The translations under genes were made by a program, and so were the position numbers. Positions 1 to 5,056 of a stretch of 5,056 nt of DNA are shown here, piece by piece (within the stretch, counting starts at the first letter, position 1; the number at the start of each line of letters is the position of its first letter). Below the pieces are notes generated by a model, which was not told the DNA's origin, ran no database searches, and saw only the letters and a program-made list of their open reading frames with translations. Source of the stretch: Helicobacteraceae bacterium (GTDB lineage: Bacteria > Campylobacterota > Campylobacteria > Campylobacterales > Sulfurimonadaceae); the NCBI GenBank assembly GCA_030642185.1, contig DAOWOG010000141.1:1-5056 (forward strand). The letters run 5' to 3'.

Positions 1-497
1 TGCTCATAAGAGAGCTCTATCGCGGCCTTGCTGTTCTCTTTGGAAATCTCCAGACTGTTTTGCGAGGCAACCACCACGTCAAAGTCAAAATCACTACGAT
101 AGACAGAAGCATGAGGATACAGCTGATTCATTTTAGTAAAGTTACTGTCGGTTTCGATCAGTATCGTCGTAAACGGAGTGACATTGTGATATCCGGATGG
201 TGCATTCAAAATCGGAGTAAAAGGTTCTCCTTCATCAGGAATACCATTTTGGTTCATATCGTTGACACCTTCAGAAACCTCGACAGTATCATGTGTCGCA
301 TAACCTGTATAGTACCCTGCACCTTGCGAAGAGGCTTCAGTAAGCAAAGCAGCACCGACCTTGACCTGTGCATTAACCACATAGGCATCCGAAACACGGA
401 CACCTATCAGGCCGCCTGAAGATGATGTACTGCTTGATCCGCATCCCGCAAGGACAAAGAGTACTCCTGCTGTCAGGACAAAATTTTGCTGTTTCAA
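1..497 (-). CDS. Lipoprotein with Ca-binding-like DxNxNG motif, 3' part missing at window edge
   Basis: The first 165 residues are visible and the gene continues past the left edge. The start is TTG at 497, set by a strong AGGAGG eight bases upstream. An in-frame TAG at 512-510 rules out a longer protein. A lipoprotein signal peptide (residues 1-18, hydrophobic core FVLTAGVLFV) ends in the lipobox LAGC with Cys19, followed by a Ser-rich tether (21-27), so the protein should be lipid-anchored and exported. Residues 80-91 read DMNQNGIPDEGE, an EF-hand/dockerin-like acidic loop that could bind calcium. VTPFTT at 106-111 resembles a motif I recall from repeat-bearing surface proteins of Campylobacterota. 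The gene is in the same reading frame as the upstream zinc-ribbon gene and 12 bases from its stop, so it is probably the operon's envelope-side component. Function is unknown. The lipoprotein call is firm; calcium binding is inference. Confidence 0.85.
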   Translation of the reverse strand, partial: MKQQNFVLTAGVLFVLAGCGSSSTSSSGGLIGVRVSDAYVVNAQVKVGAALLTEASSQGAGYYTGYATHDTVEVSEGVNDMNQNGIPDEGEPFTPILNAPSGYHNVTPFTTILIETDSNFTKMNQLYPHASVYRSDFDFDVVVASQNSLEISKENSKAAIELSYE

Positions 498-505
498 TAT
501 GTCAT

Positions 506-511
506 CCTCCT
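506..511 (-). promoter_or_regulatory. Ribosome binding site AGGAGG for the TTG-started lipoprotein
   Basis: On the minus strand TAGGAGG (512-506) contains both the TAG stop of the zinc-ribbon gene and a near-perfect Shine-Dalgarno sequence. It lies eight bases before TTG at 497. An ATG directly after the site (505-503) is out of frame and meets a stop after three codons, so the TTG is the supported start. The overlap of stop and binding site suggests that terminating ribosomes help initiate the lipoprotein. Confidence 0.75.
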
Positions 512-1589
512 AATATCCATGCTCTGCATAGTAGGCAATAGCAATTACGATACCGGCTACTGCCAATACAAGCATAAGTATTTTAGCAAAACTGTAGGGA
601 TGTTTTCCTATAATCTCACCGCTTCGACCATTAATCACGTACTGATAATTTTTACCGTTAAAAGTAAAAGATGCCGTGTATACAGGCAGCAGTACCAGTT
701 TAAATGTCGTGTCAAAATAATCACTCCTTAATGAAGTGATCTGCTGTCGGTCTCCGCCGATTTGACGGCGGACACTGCGGCGTATTGCCTGCTGCATTTT
801 TTCCTTTGCCTTCTGAAAACCGCTCTCAAGTTCAAGACCGTACACTTCACTCTCAAAACCGCTCAGGTAGGCTTCATTATAATCAACCAAATTTTCCAGG
901 TCCCAATCTTCAAGCTGATAGGGTATGGATGTCGAGGCGATCACAAGGATATCATCAAAGGACTGATCAATCGTGCCGCTGACATCGCTCCAGCGAACCC
1001 TGGTAACGGTTACTTCACGTAATCGCTGCTGCCCTTTTATCCTGACCCATTTTTGTTGGCGTACCTGATACTCAACACCGCGTCTGCCGTTGTAGAGGCT
1101 GTGTGTATTGCTGTCATAGGTCCAGTAGGGTGCATAAACCCCGACAAGCCGGCTGTCGGCTCCACTGTAACGTTTAAGTTTTTCGGGAGCGAACCATCGG
1201 CTTTTCAGCCATTTTTGAAATATTTCTTCAGACTCCCGGCGGGTAATTTTAAAGGGCAACAGTGCCTGCGCTTTGATAGGCCTGTAAAGTTCTGTTTCAT
1301 TGACAATACCGCTGCCGCAATAGGGACAGACACTGGCATGCGTGTTTTCATTCAGCTCAAAGACCGCTGCGCAGGAGGGACATTTCAGACTCGTAATTCT
1401 TTTTTCTGCTATCGCAAAATTTTTCAGCTCTGCAACTGCTTTATCGTAATCTTTTTCAAAAATTTTCGAGAACTGCTGCTCAATGATATTGACATGGCCG
1501 CAATGCGAACAGGTCAATTTGCCTGTTACAGCTGAAAAAGTCAGTTTTCCTCCGCACCGTTCACAGGGAAAAATTACCTCCTGTCTCAT
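510..1589 (-). CDS. Double zinc-ribbon, tail-anchored membrane protein (YdjG-like)
   Basis: This 359-residue protein has two N-terminal zinc ribbons: C9-x2-C12-x14-C27-x2-C30 and C70-x2-C73-x14-C88-x2-C91, joined by a charged, probably helical linker. A middle domain carries WFAP (about 132) and the aromatic VYAPYWTYD stretch (about 151-159), followed by a soluble domain with LLPVY (300-304) and NGRSGEIIG (320-328). The C-terminus is one hydrophobic helix (about 336-354) and a short polar tail, implying a tail-anchored inner-membrane protein with its ribbons in the cytoplasm. The architecture matches zinc-ribbon partners of SPFH proteins, such as B. subtilis YdjG; the gene immediately upstream is such an SPFH protein. 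ATG at 1589 was chosen (GGAAAG nine bases upstream); TTG at 1592 would add one residue. The cysteines suggest zinc binding, probably for protein contacts rather than catalysis. No enzyme motif is seen. Confidence 0.85.
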   Translation of the reverse strand: MRQEVIFPCERCGGKLTFSAVTGKLTCSHCGHVNIIEQQFSKIFEKDYDKAVAELKNFAIAEKRITSLKCPSCAAVFELNENTHASVCPYCGSGIVNETELYRPIKAQALLPFKITRRESEEIFQKWLKSRWFAPEKLKRYSGADSRLVGVYAPYWTYDSNTHSLYNGRRGVEYQVRQQKWVRIKGQQRLREVTVTRVRWSDVSGTIDQSFDDILVIASTSIPYQLEDWDLENLVDYNEAYLSGFESEVYGLELESGFQKAKEKMQQAIRRSVRRQIGGDRQQITSLRSDYFDTTFKLVLLPVYTASFTFNGKNYQYVINGRSGEIIGKHPYSFAKILMLVLAVAGIVIAIAYYAEHGY

Positions 1590-1607
1590 CAAAAAAATCT
1601 TTCCATT

Positions 1608-2699
1608 CTAAGACGGCAACGGCGGCGGGACGGAACCGAACAGCGTTTGAAACTCACTCATTTTTCCGGCTGATTCCCAGCCGTCCATTCCCTCACGCCA
1701 GGCAAGTGTTTCACGATCAATCATCCCTGAAGCGATCTTGCGTTTGATCTGCTCAAGCGTAAAAGGTCCCGCAGCCGCTCCGTCAATGGCAAAATGGTAC
1801 GTCTGCGCTTTCGGGATCGGCGGCGGTGCCGAAGGCGTCGAAGAGGCGTGCTGCATATTTGAAACCATCTGCTGAGCCATAGCAAAACCCATACCCATAC
1901 CCATCGCTTCACCTGCTGCAGATGCAGTACCTCCGGAAGCTGTAAATGCCTCTGCCGACTGATATTTGAGATAGTCATCCAGATTGCCGACCAGTCCCAT
2001 TCCGGTACGTTTGTCCAGTGCCTCTTCCACTTTTGACGGAAGCGAGATATTTTCGATCAGCAGTTTTGTCAACTCCAGACCGTATGCCTGAAACTCCGGC
2101 GCAATTTTCTCATCGATAAATTGGCTCATCTGTTCGTAATTGGCAGCCATATCCAAAACAGGGATTCCGGACTGACCGACAATGCCGGCAAAACGTGAGA
2201 CGATCAGATTGCGAAGCTGATTGCTCATCTCATCAACGGTAAAATAGCCGTCGGTACCGACAATCTCACGCAAGAAGGTTTCAGGATCATCGATACGGAC
2301 AGTATAGGTTCCAAATGCACGCACACGCACCGGACCGAACTCCTTGTCACGCAGCATCAGCGGGTTCTTTGTGCCCCACTTCAGATCCACAAAACGGCGA
2401 AGATTAAAAAAGTAGATCTCGGCCTTGAACGGACTCTCAAAAGCATGATCCCAATGTTGCAGAGTGGTTAAAATCGGCATATTGGCAGTTTTGAGCTCAT
2501 AAATTCCCGGAGAAAAAATGTCTGCGATCTCACCTTCGTTGACGAACACGGCAACCTGTGATTCTCTGACCGTCAGTTTGGCACCATATTTGATCTCATT
2601 CCCATAACGCTCAAAACGATACACCATTGTGTCATTAGAGTTGTCCGTCCACTCGATAACATCAACAAATTCGCCGAATATTTTATCAAACAGGCCCAT
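1608..2699 (-). CDS. SPFH/Band_7_1 (YdjI-like, 'virion core protein') with C-terminal GYF_2 domain
   Basis: This 363-residue protein starts with MGLFDKIFGEFVDVIEW, the hallmark N-terminus of the YdjI-type SPFH family. The SPFH core spans about 25-235, including FSPGIYEL (62-69), the WGTKNPL segment (108-114) and VRAFGTYTVRI (126-136). A Gly/Ala/Met-rich linker (about 255-285, with MGMGMGF) leads to a proline motif APPPIPK (291-297). A GYF_2 domain follows (about 300-355: GPFT 311-314, W334, W341), and the protein ends in VPPPLPS (357-363). There is no signal peptide or membrane helix, so it is likely a cytoplasmic scaffold that oligomerises on the inner membrane through partners. GYF domains of known structure bind proline-rich peptides. 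Its ATG directly follows the telA TAG, and its ribosome binding site GAGGAG (2711-2706) lies inside the telA end, so the two genes are translationally coupled. The family call is confident; the role in membrane organisation or stress is by analogy. Confidence 0.92.
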   Translation of the reverse strand: MGLFDKIFGEFVDVIEWTDNSNDTMVYRFERYGNEIKYGAKLTVRESQVAVFVNEGEIADIFSPGIYELKTANMPILTTLQHWDHAFESPFKAEIYFFNLRRFVDLKWGTKNPLMLRDKEFGPVRVRAFGTYTVRIDDPETFLREIVGTDGYFTVDEMSNQLRNLIVSRFAGIVGQSGIPVLDMAANYEQMSQFIDEKIAPEFQAYGLELTKLLIENISLPSKVEEALDKRTGMGLVGNLDDYLKYQSAEAFTASGGTASAAGEAMGMGMGFAMAQQMVSNMQHASSTPSAPPPIPKAQTYHFAIDGAAAGPFTLEQIKRKIASGMIDRETLAWREGMDGWESAGKMSEFQTLFGSVPPPLPS

Positions 2700-3119
2700 C
2701 TATTTCTCCTCTGAGATTTCTTGGTGTGCTTTAACGGCCAGCAATGTTGATTTGAGATCATTTTCAAGGGTTTGCAGCTCATCTTCTGCTTTTTCGCGGG
2801 CTTTTTTACCTTCATCGGCAATTACCAATCCCTCTTCGATAGTTTCGATCAGCAATTGATTTGCCAGCTTGACACTCTCGATATCAAACACGCCGCGCTC
2901 TGCCAGGGTACGGGTCTGACGATTGGCCTCTTTCAGGTTTTTGGCATTAGCCTCCAAAAGTTCATTGGTCAGATTCATCGCATCATCAAGGACTTTACCC
3001 GCTTTCTGGTTACGATAGATCGTTATCGTCTGTGCCAGCTGATTTTTCCATAACGGTACGGTATTGACCAGGGTTGAGTTCATTTTATTGACCAGTGTTT
3101 TATCATTCTCCTGTACCAT
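2700..3119 (-). CDS. TelA C-terminal fragment as read without frameshift correction (139 aa)
   Basis: The fragment opens with MVQENDKTLVNKM and contains the TelA signature NTVPLWKNQ (18-26), then long charged helices (DDAMNLTNELLEANAKNLKE, ERGVFDIESVK, IETIEEGL) likely to form coiled coil. Family-like sequence extends upstream of the ATG in the same frame (SLPSIR), and no ribosome binding site precedes that ATG. A separately translated protein is therefore unlikely; the ATG is an internal methionine of the full TelA. Its end encodes the binding site of the SPFH gene. Confidence 0.55.
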   Translation of the reverse strand: MVQENDKTLVNKMNSTLVNTVPLWKNQLAQTITIYRNQKAGKVLDDAMNLTNELLEANAKNLKEANRQTRTLAERGVFDIESVKLANQLLIETIEEGLVIADEGKKAREKAEDELQTLENDLKSTLLAVKAHQEISEEK

Positions 3120-3784
3120 ACGGATAGACGGAAGACTTGCAGTGCAACCTGACGTGTCAGTTTCAGATCATGAAGACGGCGCTCAAAATCATCCCGGACA
3201 GCGCGCAGGTCTCTGAGCTCCTGTGCCTGGAGCAGATCATCACTCTGCCTGGCACTCTCTGTGAGCGCCGGAATCTCTGTAGAGTCAAGAAGAACAAGTT
3301 TCTGCCCTCCGGCAGTAATGTAGAACTCCAGTTCATGGATATAGCTCAGGTTTGCATCATAGAGTCGATCGAGTGACTCAATATCATGCAGCAGCACCCC
3401 TTTCTGGCGTTCCATCTCATCCGTAATTTTGGCGATCTGCTCTTTTGTATCATCATACCGGCTTAAAAAAACCACCAGCGGTTTGGCCTTGCCGAAAAGC
3501 TTATCAAAAAAGCCCTGTTTTTGATTGGGGTCAAGTGTATCGACATCAAAACCTTTAATGGCAGCGATCATATTTGAAAGCGGTGCACCCGTTTTGCCCA
3601 GATCTTTGTTTTTAACCCCTTCAAGCATCTGAGAAGAGACTGCCGTTACCTGCTCCTGCGCCGAAGCTCCGAAATGAATCACTGAAGCAGTACTGCCGAG
3701 ATCGATTTTTGCAACCAATTCGGCAACCTTTGCCTCTTCACTTTTATCGATCACTATTTCCGGGAGATTTTCTGTCTGTTTCAT
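3080..3784 (-). CDS. TelA N-terminal fragment as read without frameshift correction (234 aa)
   Basis: ATG at 3784 follows AAGGA by nine bases; that binding site overlaps the XpaC stop codon. Family landmarks are FGASAQEQV (38-46), LLHDIESLDRLYDANLSYI (131-149), ELEFYITAGGQKL (151-163) and FERRLHDLKLTRQVALQ (200-216). After Gln216 the last 18 residues (VFRLSVWYRR onward) have no family character and come from the wrong frame. As written, the product lacks the C-terminal helical third of TelA. Treat it as part of the 2700-3784 gene unless the base count at 3137 is confirmed. Confidence 0.6.
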   Translation of the reverse strand: MKQTENLPEIVIDKSEEAKVAELVAKIDLGSTASVIHFGASAQEQVTAVSSQMLEGVKNKDLGKTGAPLSNMIAAIKGFDVDTLDPNQKQGFFDKLFGKAKPLVVFLSRYDDTKEQIAKITDEMERQKGVLLHDIESLDRLYDANLSYIHELEFYITAGGQKLVLLDSTEIPALTESARQSDDLLQAQELRDLRAVRDDFERRLHDLKLTRQVALQVFRLSVWYRRMIKHWSIK

Positions 3785-3797
3785 TATTATTTTTCCT

Positions 3798-4664
3798 TTA
3801 CTCAGAGTATAAACGTTTTTTAAGTACTTCGATCTGAATATCCAAATTCAGCTTATCGTCGTCAAGCAATTTATCATACTGACTGTCGAGTTTTTCTGCC
3901 GTCTGATGCAAAGCATTCAGAAAATCTTCCCGCATGGATGCGGCATGGCCCTGCTGTTCAAGCTTGCTGTAGGTATCGCCCATTTTACGAAGTTCTGAAA
4001 GATAACTGATCAGATAGGTACGTGCACGTTCATAATCAGAAGGTTCCGACTCAATATGTTTGACAATGCGTTCAAAACCGTCAGCCATTTGAAGCATCGC
4101 ATGGCGAACATCGGCATCGCCTAGACGAAAGGCTGCTTTTCGGATCGCCTCAACATCTTCTCGTGCCTTGATCAGGAGTGTCAGGATGCGTTCTGCCGAA
4201 CGATCACTCTCAAAACCTTCGAGTTTATCTTTTCGGGGATCAAATCCATAATAGAGATACCATCCGAGCAGGACGCTAAGGCCCAGTGCAGCGGAAGCAA
4301 AGAGACCGTAACCGCCAAGAAAGTAAGCCGAAGCGAACGTGGCGGAACTTAACAGACTGCCGGCAAGTGTTTTCAACGGCATCTTGGGTGCACGGGCATG
4401 ACCGGCATGCTGATAGATTTTTTCAAGAGCAATCCCTCTGCGAAGCATAACAAAGGCCCCAACGAAGGCCGCAAAAATCAGTAAAGAGACACCAAAGCAG
4501 AAGACATTGCCTTTAGAGAGTGATCTGATCGCAAAAAAAAGGTAGTTTATCCCGATAAACAGAAACAGAGAACCTGTTAAAAGCGGTGTGTATTTTTGCA
4601 TAGGACTTTTGCGATCTTCAGCACGGTAGCGTTTGGCATGCTTGAACTCATTTTGCGCAGGCAT
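3798..4664 (-). CDS. xpaC: XpaC-family ('5-bromo-4-chloroindolyl phosphate hydrolysis') membrane protein
   Basis: This is a 288-residue protein. A basic N-terminus (residues 8-24) is followed by four hydrophobic helices at about 25-46, 53-73, 98-117 and 119-139. A soluble, highly charged helical domain (about 142-288) includes YERARTYLISYLSELRKMGD (211-230) and the terminal DIQIEVLKKRL (275-285), both in the pattern of XpaC proteins. Despite the family name, no phosphatase motif is visible and enzymatic activity is doubtful. XpaC lies next to a TelA homologue in B. subtilis (xpaC-yaaN), and here it directly precedes telA, which supports the call and suggests a membrane anchor or partner for TelA. 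The start is ATG at 4664 with AAGGAG six bases upstream. That site lies inside a possible small upstream ORF whose end overlaps this start by 17 bases. Confidence 0.82.
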   Translation of the reverse strand: MPAQNEFKHAKRYRAEDRKSPMQKYTPLLTGSLFLFIGINYLFFAIRSLSKGNVFCFGVSLLIFAAFVGAFVMLRRGIALEKIYQHAGHARAPKMPLKTLAGSLLSSATFASAYFLGGYGLFASAALGLSVLLGWYLYYGFDPRKDKLEGFESDRSAERILTLLIKAREDVEAIRKAAFRLGDADVRHAMLQMADGFERIVKHIESEPSDYERARTYLISYLSELRKMGDTYSKLEQQGHAASMREDFLNALHQTAEKLDSQYDKLLDDDKLNLDIQIEVLKKRLYSE

Positions 4665-4746
4665 TAAACACTCCTTCGCATGCAGTAATCACCAGTGCAC
4701 TGTACAGCAGCAGAAAACCGGTACCGATCCGTATCCATTTTGGCAT
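4648..4746 (-). CDS. Possible 32-residue lipoprotein/membrane peptide heading the operon
   Basis: ATG at 4746 opens a 32-codon frame ending in TGA at 4650-4648. It has a short basic start (MPKWIR), a hydrophobic core (GFLLLYSALVI) and a lipobox-like ITAC at 20-23 with Cys23, then a nine-residue tail (EGVFNACAK). It lies between a TATAAT box and the XpaC gene, overlaps the XpaC start by 17 bases, and carries XpaC's ribosome binding site, an arrangement expected of a coupled leader or small entericidin-like lipoprotein. Against it: the ribosome binding site is weak (only AAAGA about 10 bases upstream) and the frame is short enough to be chance. No family was recognised. Confidence 0.35.
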   Translation of the reverse strand: MPKWIRIGTGFLLLYSALVITACEGVFNACAK

Positions 4747-4769
4747 GTATTCACATCTTTTTTTGAATG

Positions 4770-4775
4770 ATTATA
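4770..4775 (-). promoter_or_regulatory. Probable -10 box (TATAAT) of the minus-strand operon
   Basis: The minus strand reads GGGTATAATCA, a perfect sigma-70 -10 hexamer 23 bases before the small ORF and about 105 bases before XpaC. The best -35 candidate at 17-base spacing, CGTACA (4798-4793), matches the consensus at only three positions. A weak -35 is common in Campylobacterota housekeeping promoters. It is the only good candidate upstream of the run of minus-strand genes, so it may drive the whole operon. Confidence 0.5.
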
Positions 4776-4813
4776 CCCTACAATCCCCAACGTGTACGAT
4801 TAAATCATGTCAT

Positions 4814-4842
4814 TTGCATCATTAGTACAAAGCGGCTAAAAT
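4814..4842 (+). promoter_or_regulatory. Probable promoter of ytfJ (TTGCAT - 17 - TAAAAT)
   Basis: TTGCAT (4814-4819) and TAAAAT (4837-4842) are spaced by 17 bases, the sigma-70 optimum. Transcription would start near 4849, giving a leader of about 26 bases before ATG at 4875. The -10 matches the consensus at five of six positions; the -35 matches only at TTG. It is divergent from the minus-strand promoter, with only about 15 bases between the two putative -35 boxes. Confidence 0.5.
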
Positions 4843-4874
4843 ACAACGAAAGCACAATACAGACAGGAGAACTT

Positions 4875-5056
4875 ATGAAACAGATCATTGCTTTATTATT
4901 ATCAGGTATCACACTCTATGCCCTTGAAATCGGGGCACAACTTCCTTCAGTCTCACTCGAAGGTGAAAATGGCGGTAAACTCGACGGATCCATTTTCAAC
5001 AGTGACACTCTGCGCGACAAAATACACGTTGTTTTCTACGTCGATCCCGATGAGAA
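4875..5056 (+). CDS. ytfJ: YtfJ-family periplasmic thioredoxin-fold protein, N-terminal part only
   Basis: The first 60 residues are visible; the gene runs off the right edge. The ATG follows AGGAG by five bases. Residues 1-16 (MKQIIALLLSGITLYA) form a Sec signal peptide with likely cleavage after Ala16, so the mature protein is periplasmic. The mature start fits the YtfJ pattern: LEIGAQLPSVSL, ENGGKLDG (31-38), a hydrophilic loop, then the strand HVVFYVDPDE (51-60) corresponding to the first core strand of a thioredoxin-like fold. No CxxC is seen in the visible part, though the region after the strand is cut off. YtfJ function is not established. It is divergently transcribed from the minus-strand operon, so any functional link is only positional. 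Confidence 0.75.
   Translation, partial: MKQIIALLLSGITLYALEIGAQLPSVSLEGENGGKLDGSIFNSDTLRDKIHVVFYVDPDE

Larger units (their letters stand above)
2700..3784 (-). pseudogene. telA: TelA-family protein, split by a one-base frameshift near 3137
   Basis: Two overlapping reading frames together make a complete TelA (YaaN-like, 'toxic anion resistance') protein of about 361 residues, the usual family size. Frame one is intact through CAA at 3139-3137 (Gln216, in LTRQVALQ). The family sequence then continues only in the other frame, as SLPSIRMVQEND. Adding one base at about 3137, or re-reading that A, gives an uninterrupted TelA sequence of the QxxPxIRxxQxN type. Without correction, frame one adds 18 unrelated residues and stops at 3080. 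Both halves keep family-like sequence with no further damage, so this is either a sequencing/assembly error or a very recent mutation. TelA proteins are cytoplasmic and helical; they are linked to tellurite and envelope-stress tolerance, with unknown mechanism. The gene begins 13 bases after the XpaC gene and abuts the SPFH gene. Confidence 0.85.

Noticed and set aside
60..419. 119-codon open frame on the plus strand
   Set aside because: It is antisense to the lipoprotein, whose signal peptide, lipobox and ribosome binding site are clear; the plus-strand product is Arg/Ile/His-rich with no domain.
1053..1535. 160-codon open frame on the plus strand
   Set aside because: It lies antisense within the well-supported zinc-ribbon gene, shows no recognisable domain, and has the Cys/Phe-rich look of a shadow frame.
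510..1589. Helicase or primosomal replication protein (PriA-like) annotation for the zinc-ribbon protein
   Set aside because: Zinc ribbons alone resemble such entries, but there are no Walker motifs, and the protein has a C-terminal membrane anchor and an SPFH neighbour.
3080..3140. Programmed -1 ribosomal frameshifting in telA
   Set aside because: The junction CTG CAA GTC is not an X XXY YYZ slippery site, there is no run of A or T long enough for transcriptional slippage, and frameshifting is not a known feature of TelA.
3798..4664. Reading XpaC as a true phosphatase
   Set aside because: The family name comes from an old indicator-dye phenotype; no catalytic phosphatase motif is seen, only membrane helices and a charged helical domain.
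4797..4822. Imperfect inverted repeats (GATTAAATC, AAAT..ATTT around ATCATGTCAT) as an operator
   Set aside because: The arms are only four bases or are interrupted, and the region is AT-rich, so chance explains them; no known operator consensus fits.

Overview
The window is about 45% GC and gene-dense. It probably comes from a free-living Campylobacterota bacterium (Sulfurimonas/Sulfurovum/Sulfuricurvum type). That placement is inferred from the YtfJ protein with its FYVDPDE strand, a Cys-anchored lipoprotein carrying a VTPFTT motif, and overall base composition; it is not proven. There are no RNA genes, insertion sequences, CRISPR arrays or long repeats, and no intergenic stretch exceeds 300 bases.

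Layout: almost everything lies on the minus strand as one tight run, read from right to left. A divergent promoter region (about 4747-4874) separates it from a plus-strand ytfJ gene that runs off the right edge. The run begins with a possible 32-residue lipoprotein/membrane peptide (4746-4648). Next come an XpaC-family membrane protein (4664-3798), a TelA-family protein broken by a one-base frameshift (3784-2700), an SPFH/Band_7_1 protein with a C-terminal GYF_2 domain (2699-1608), and a tail-anchored double zinc-ribbon protein (1589-510). Last is a lipoprotein (497 to beyond the left edge). Gaps are 13, 0, 18 and 12 bases, stop codons abut or overlap ribosome binding sites, and no terminator is visible, so a single operon is likely.

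How the parts may fit together: XpaC and TelA are neighbours in many bacteria (xpaC-yaaN in Bacillus subtilis). SPFH proteins of the YdjI type are partners of zinc-ribbon membrane proteins of the YdjG type, a pair linked in B. subtilis to membrane recruitment of a PspA homologue. Here both pairs sit in one operon with a secreted lipoprotein and no PspA gene in view. The simplest inference is a cell-envelope integrity or stress-response module: TelA and the SPFH protein as cytoplasmic scaffolds, XpaC and the zinc-ribbon protein as inner-membrane anchors, and the lipoprotein on the outer side. The actual substrate or signal cannot be read from the sequence. The most notable oddities are the telA frameshift near base 3137 and the two PPP[I/L]P motifs flanking the GYF_2 domain.
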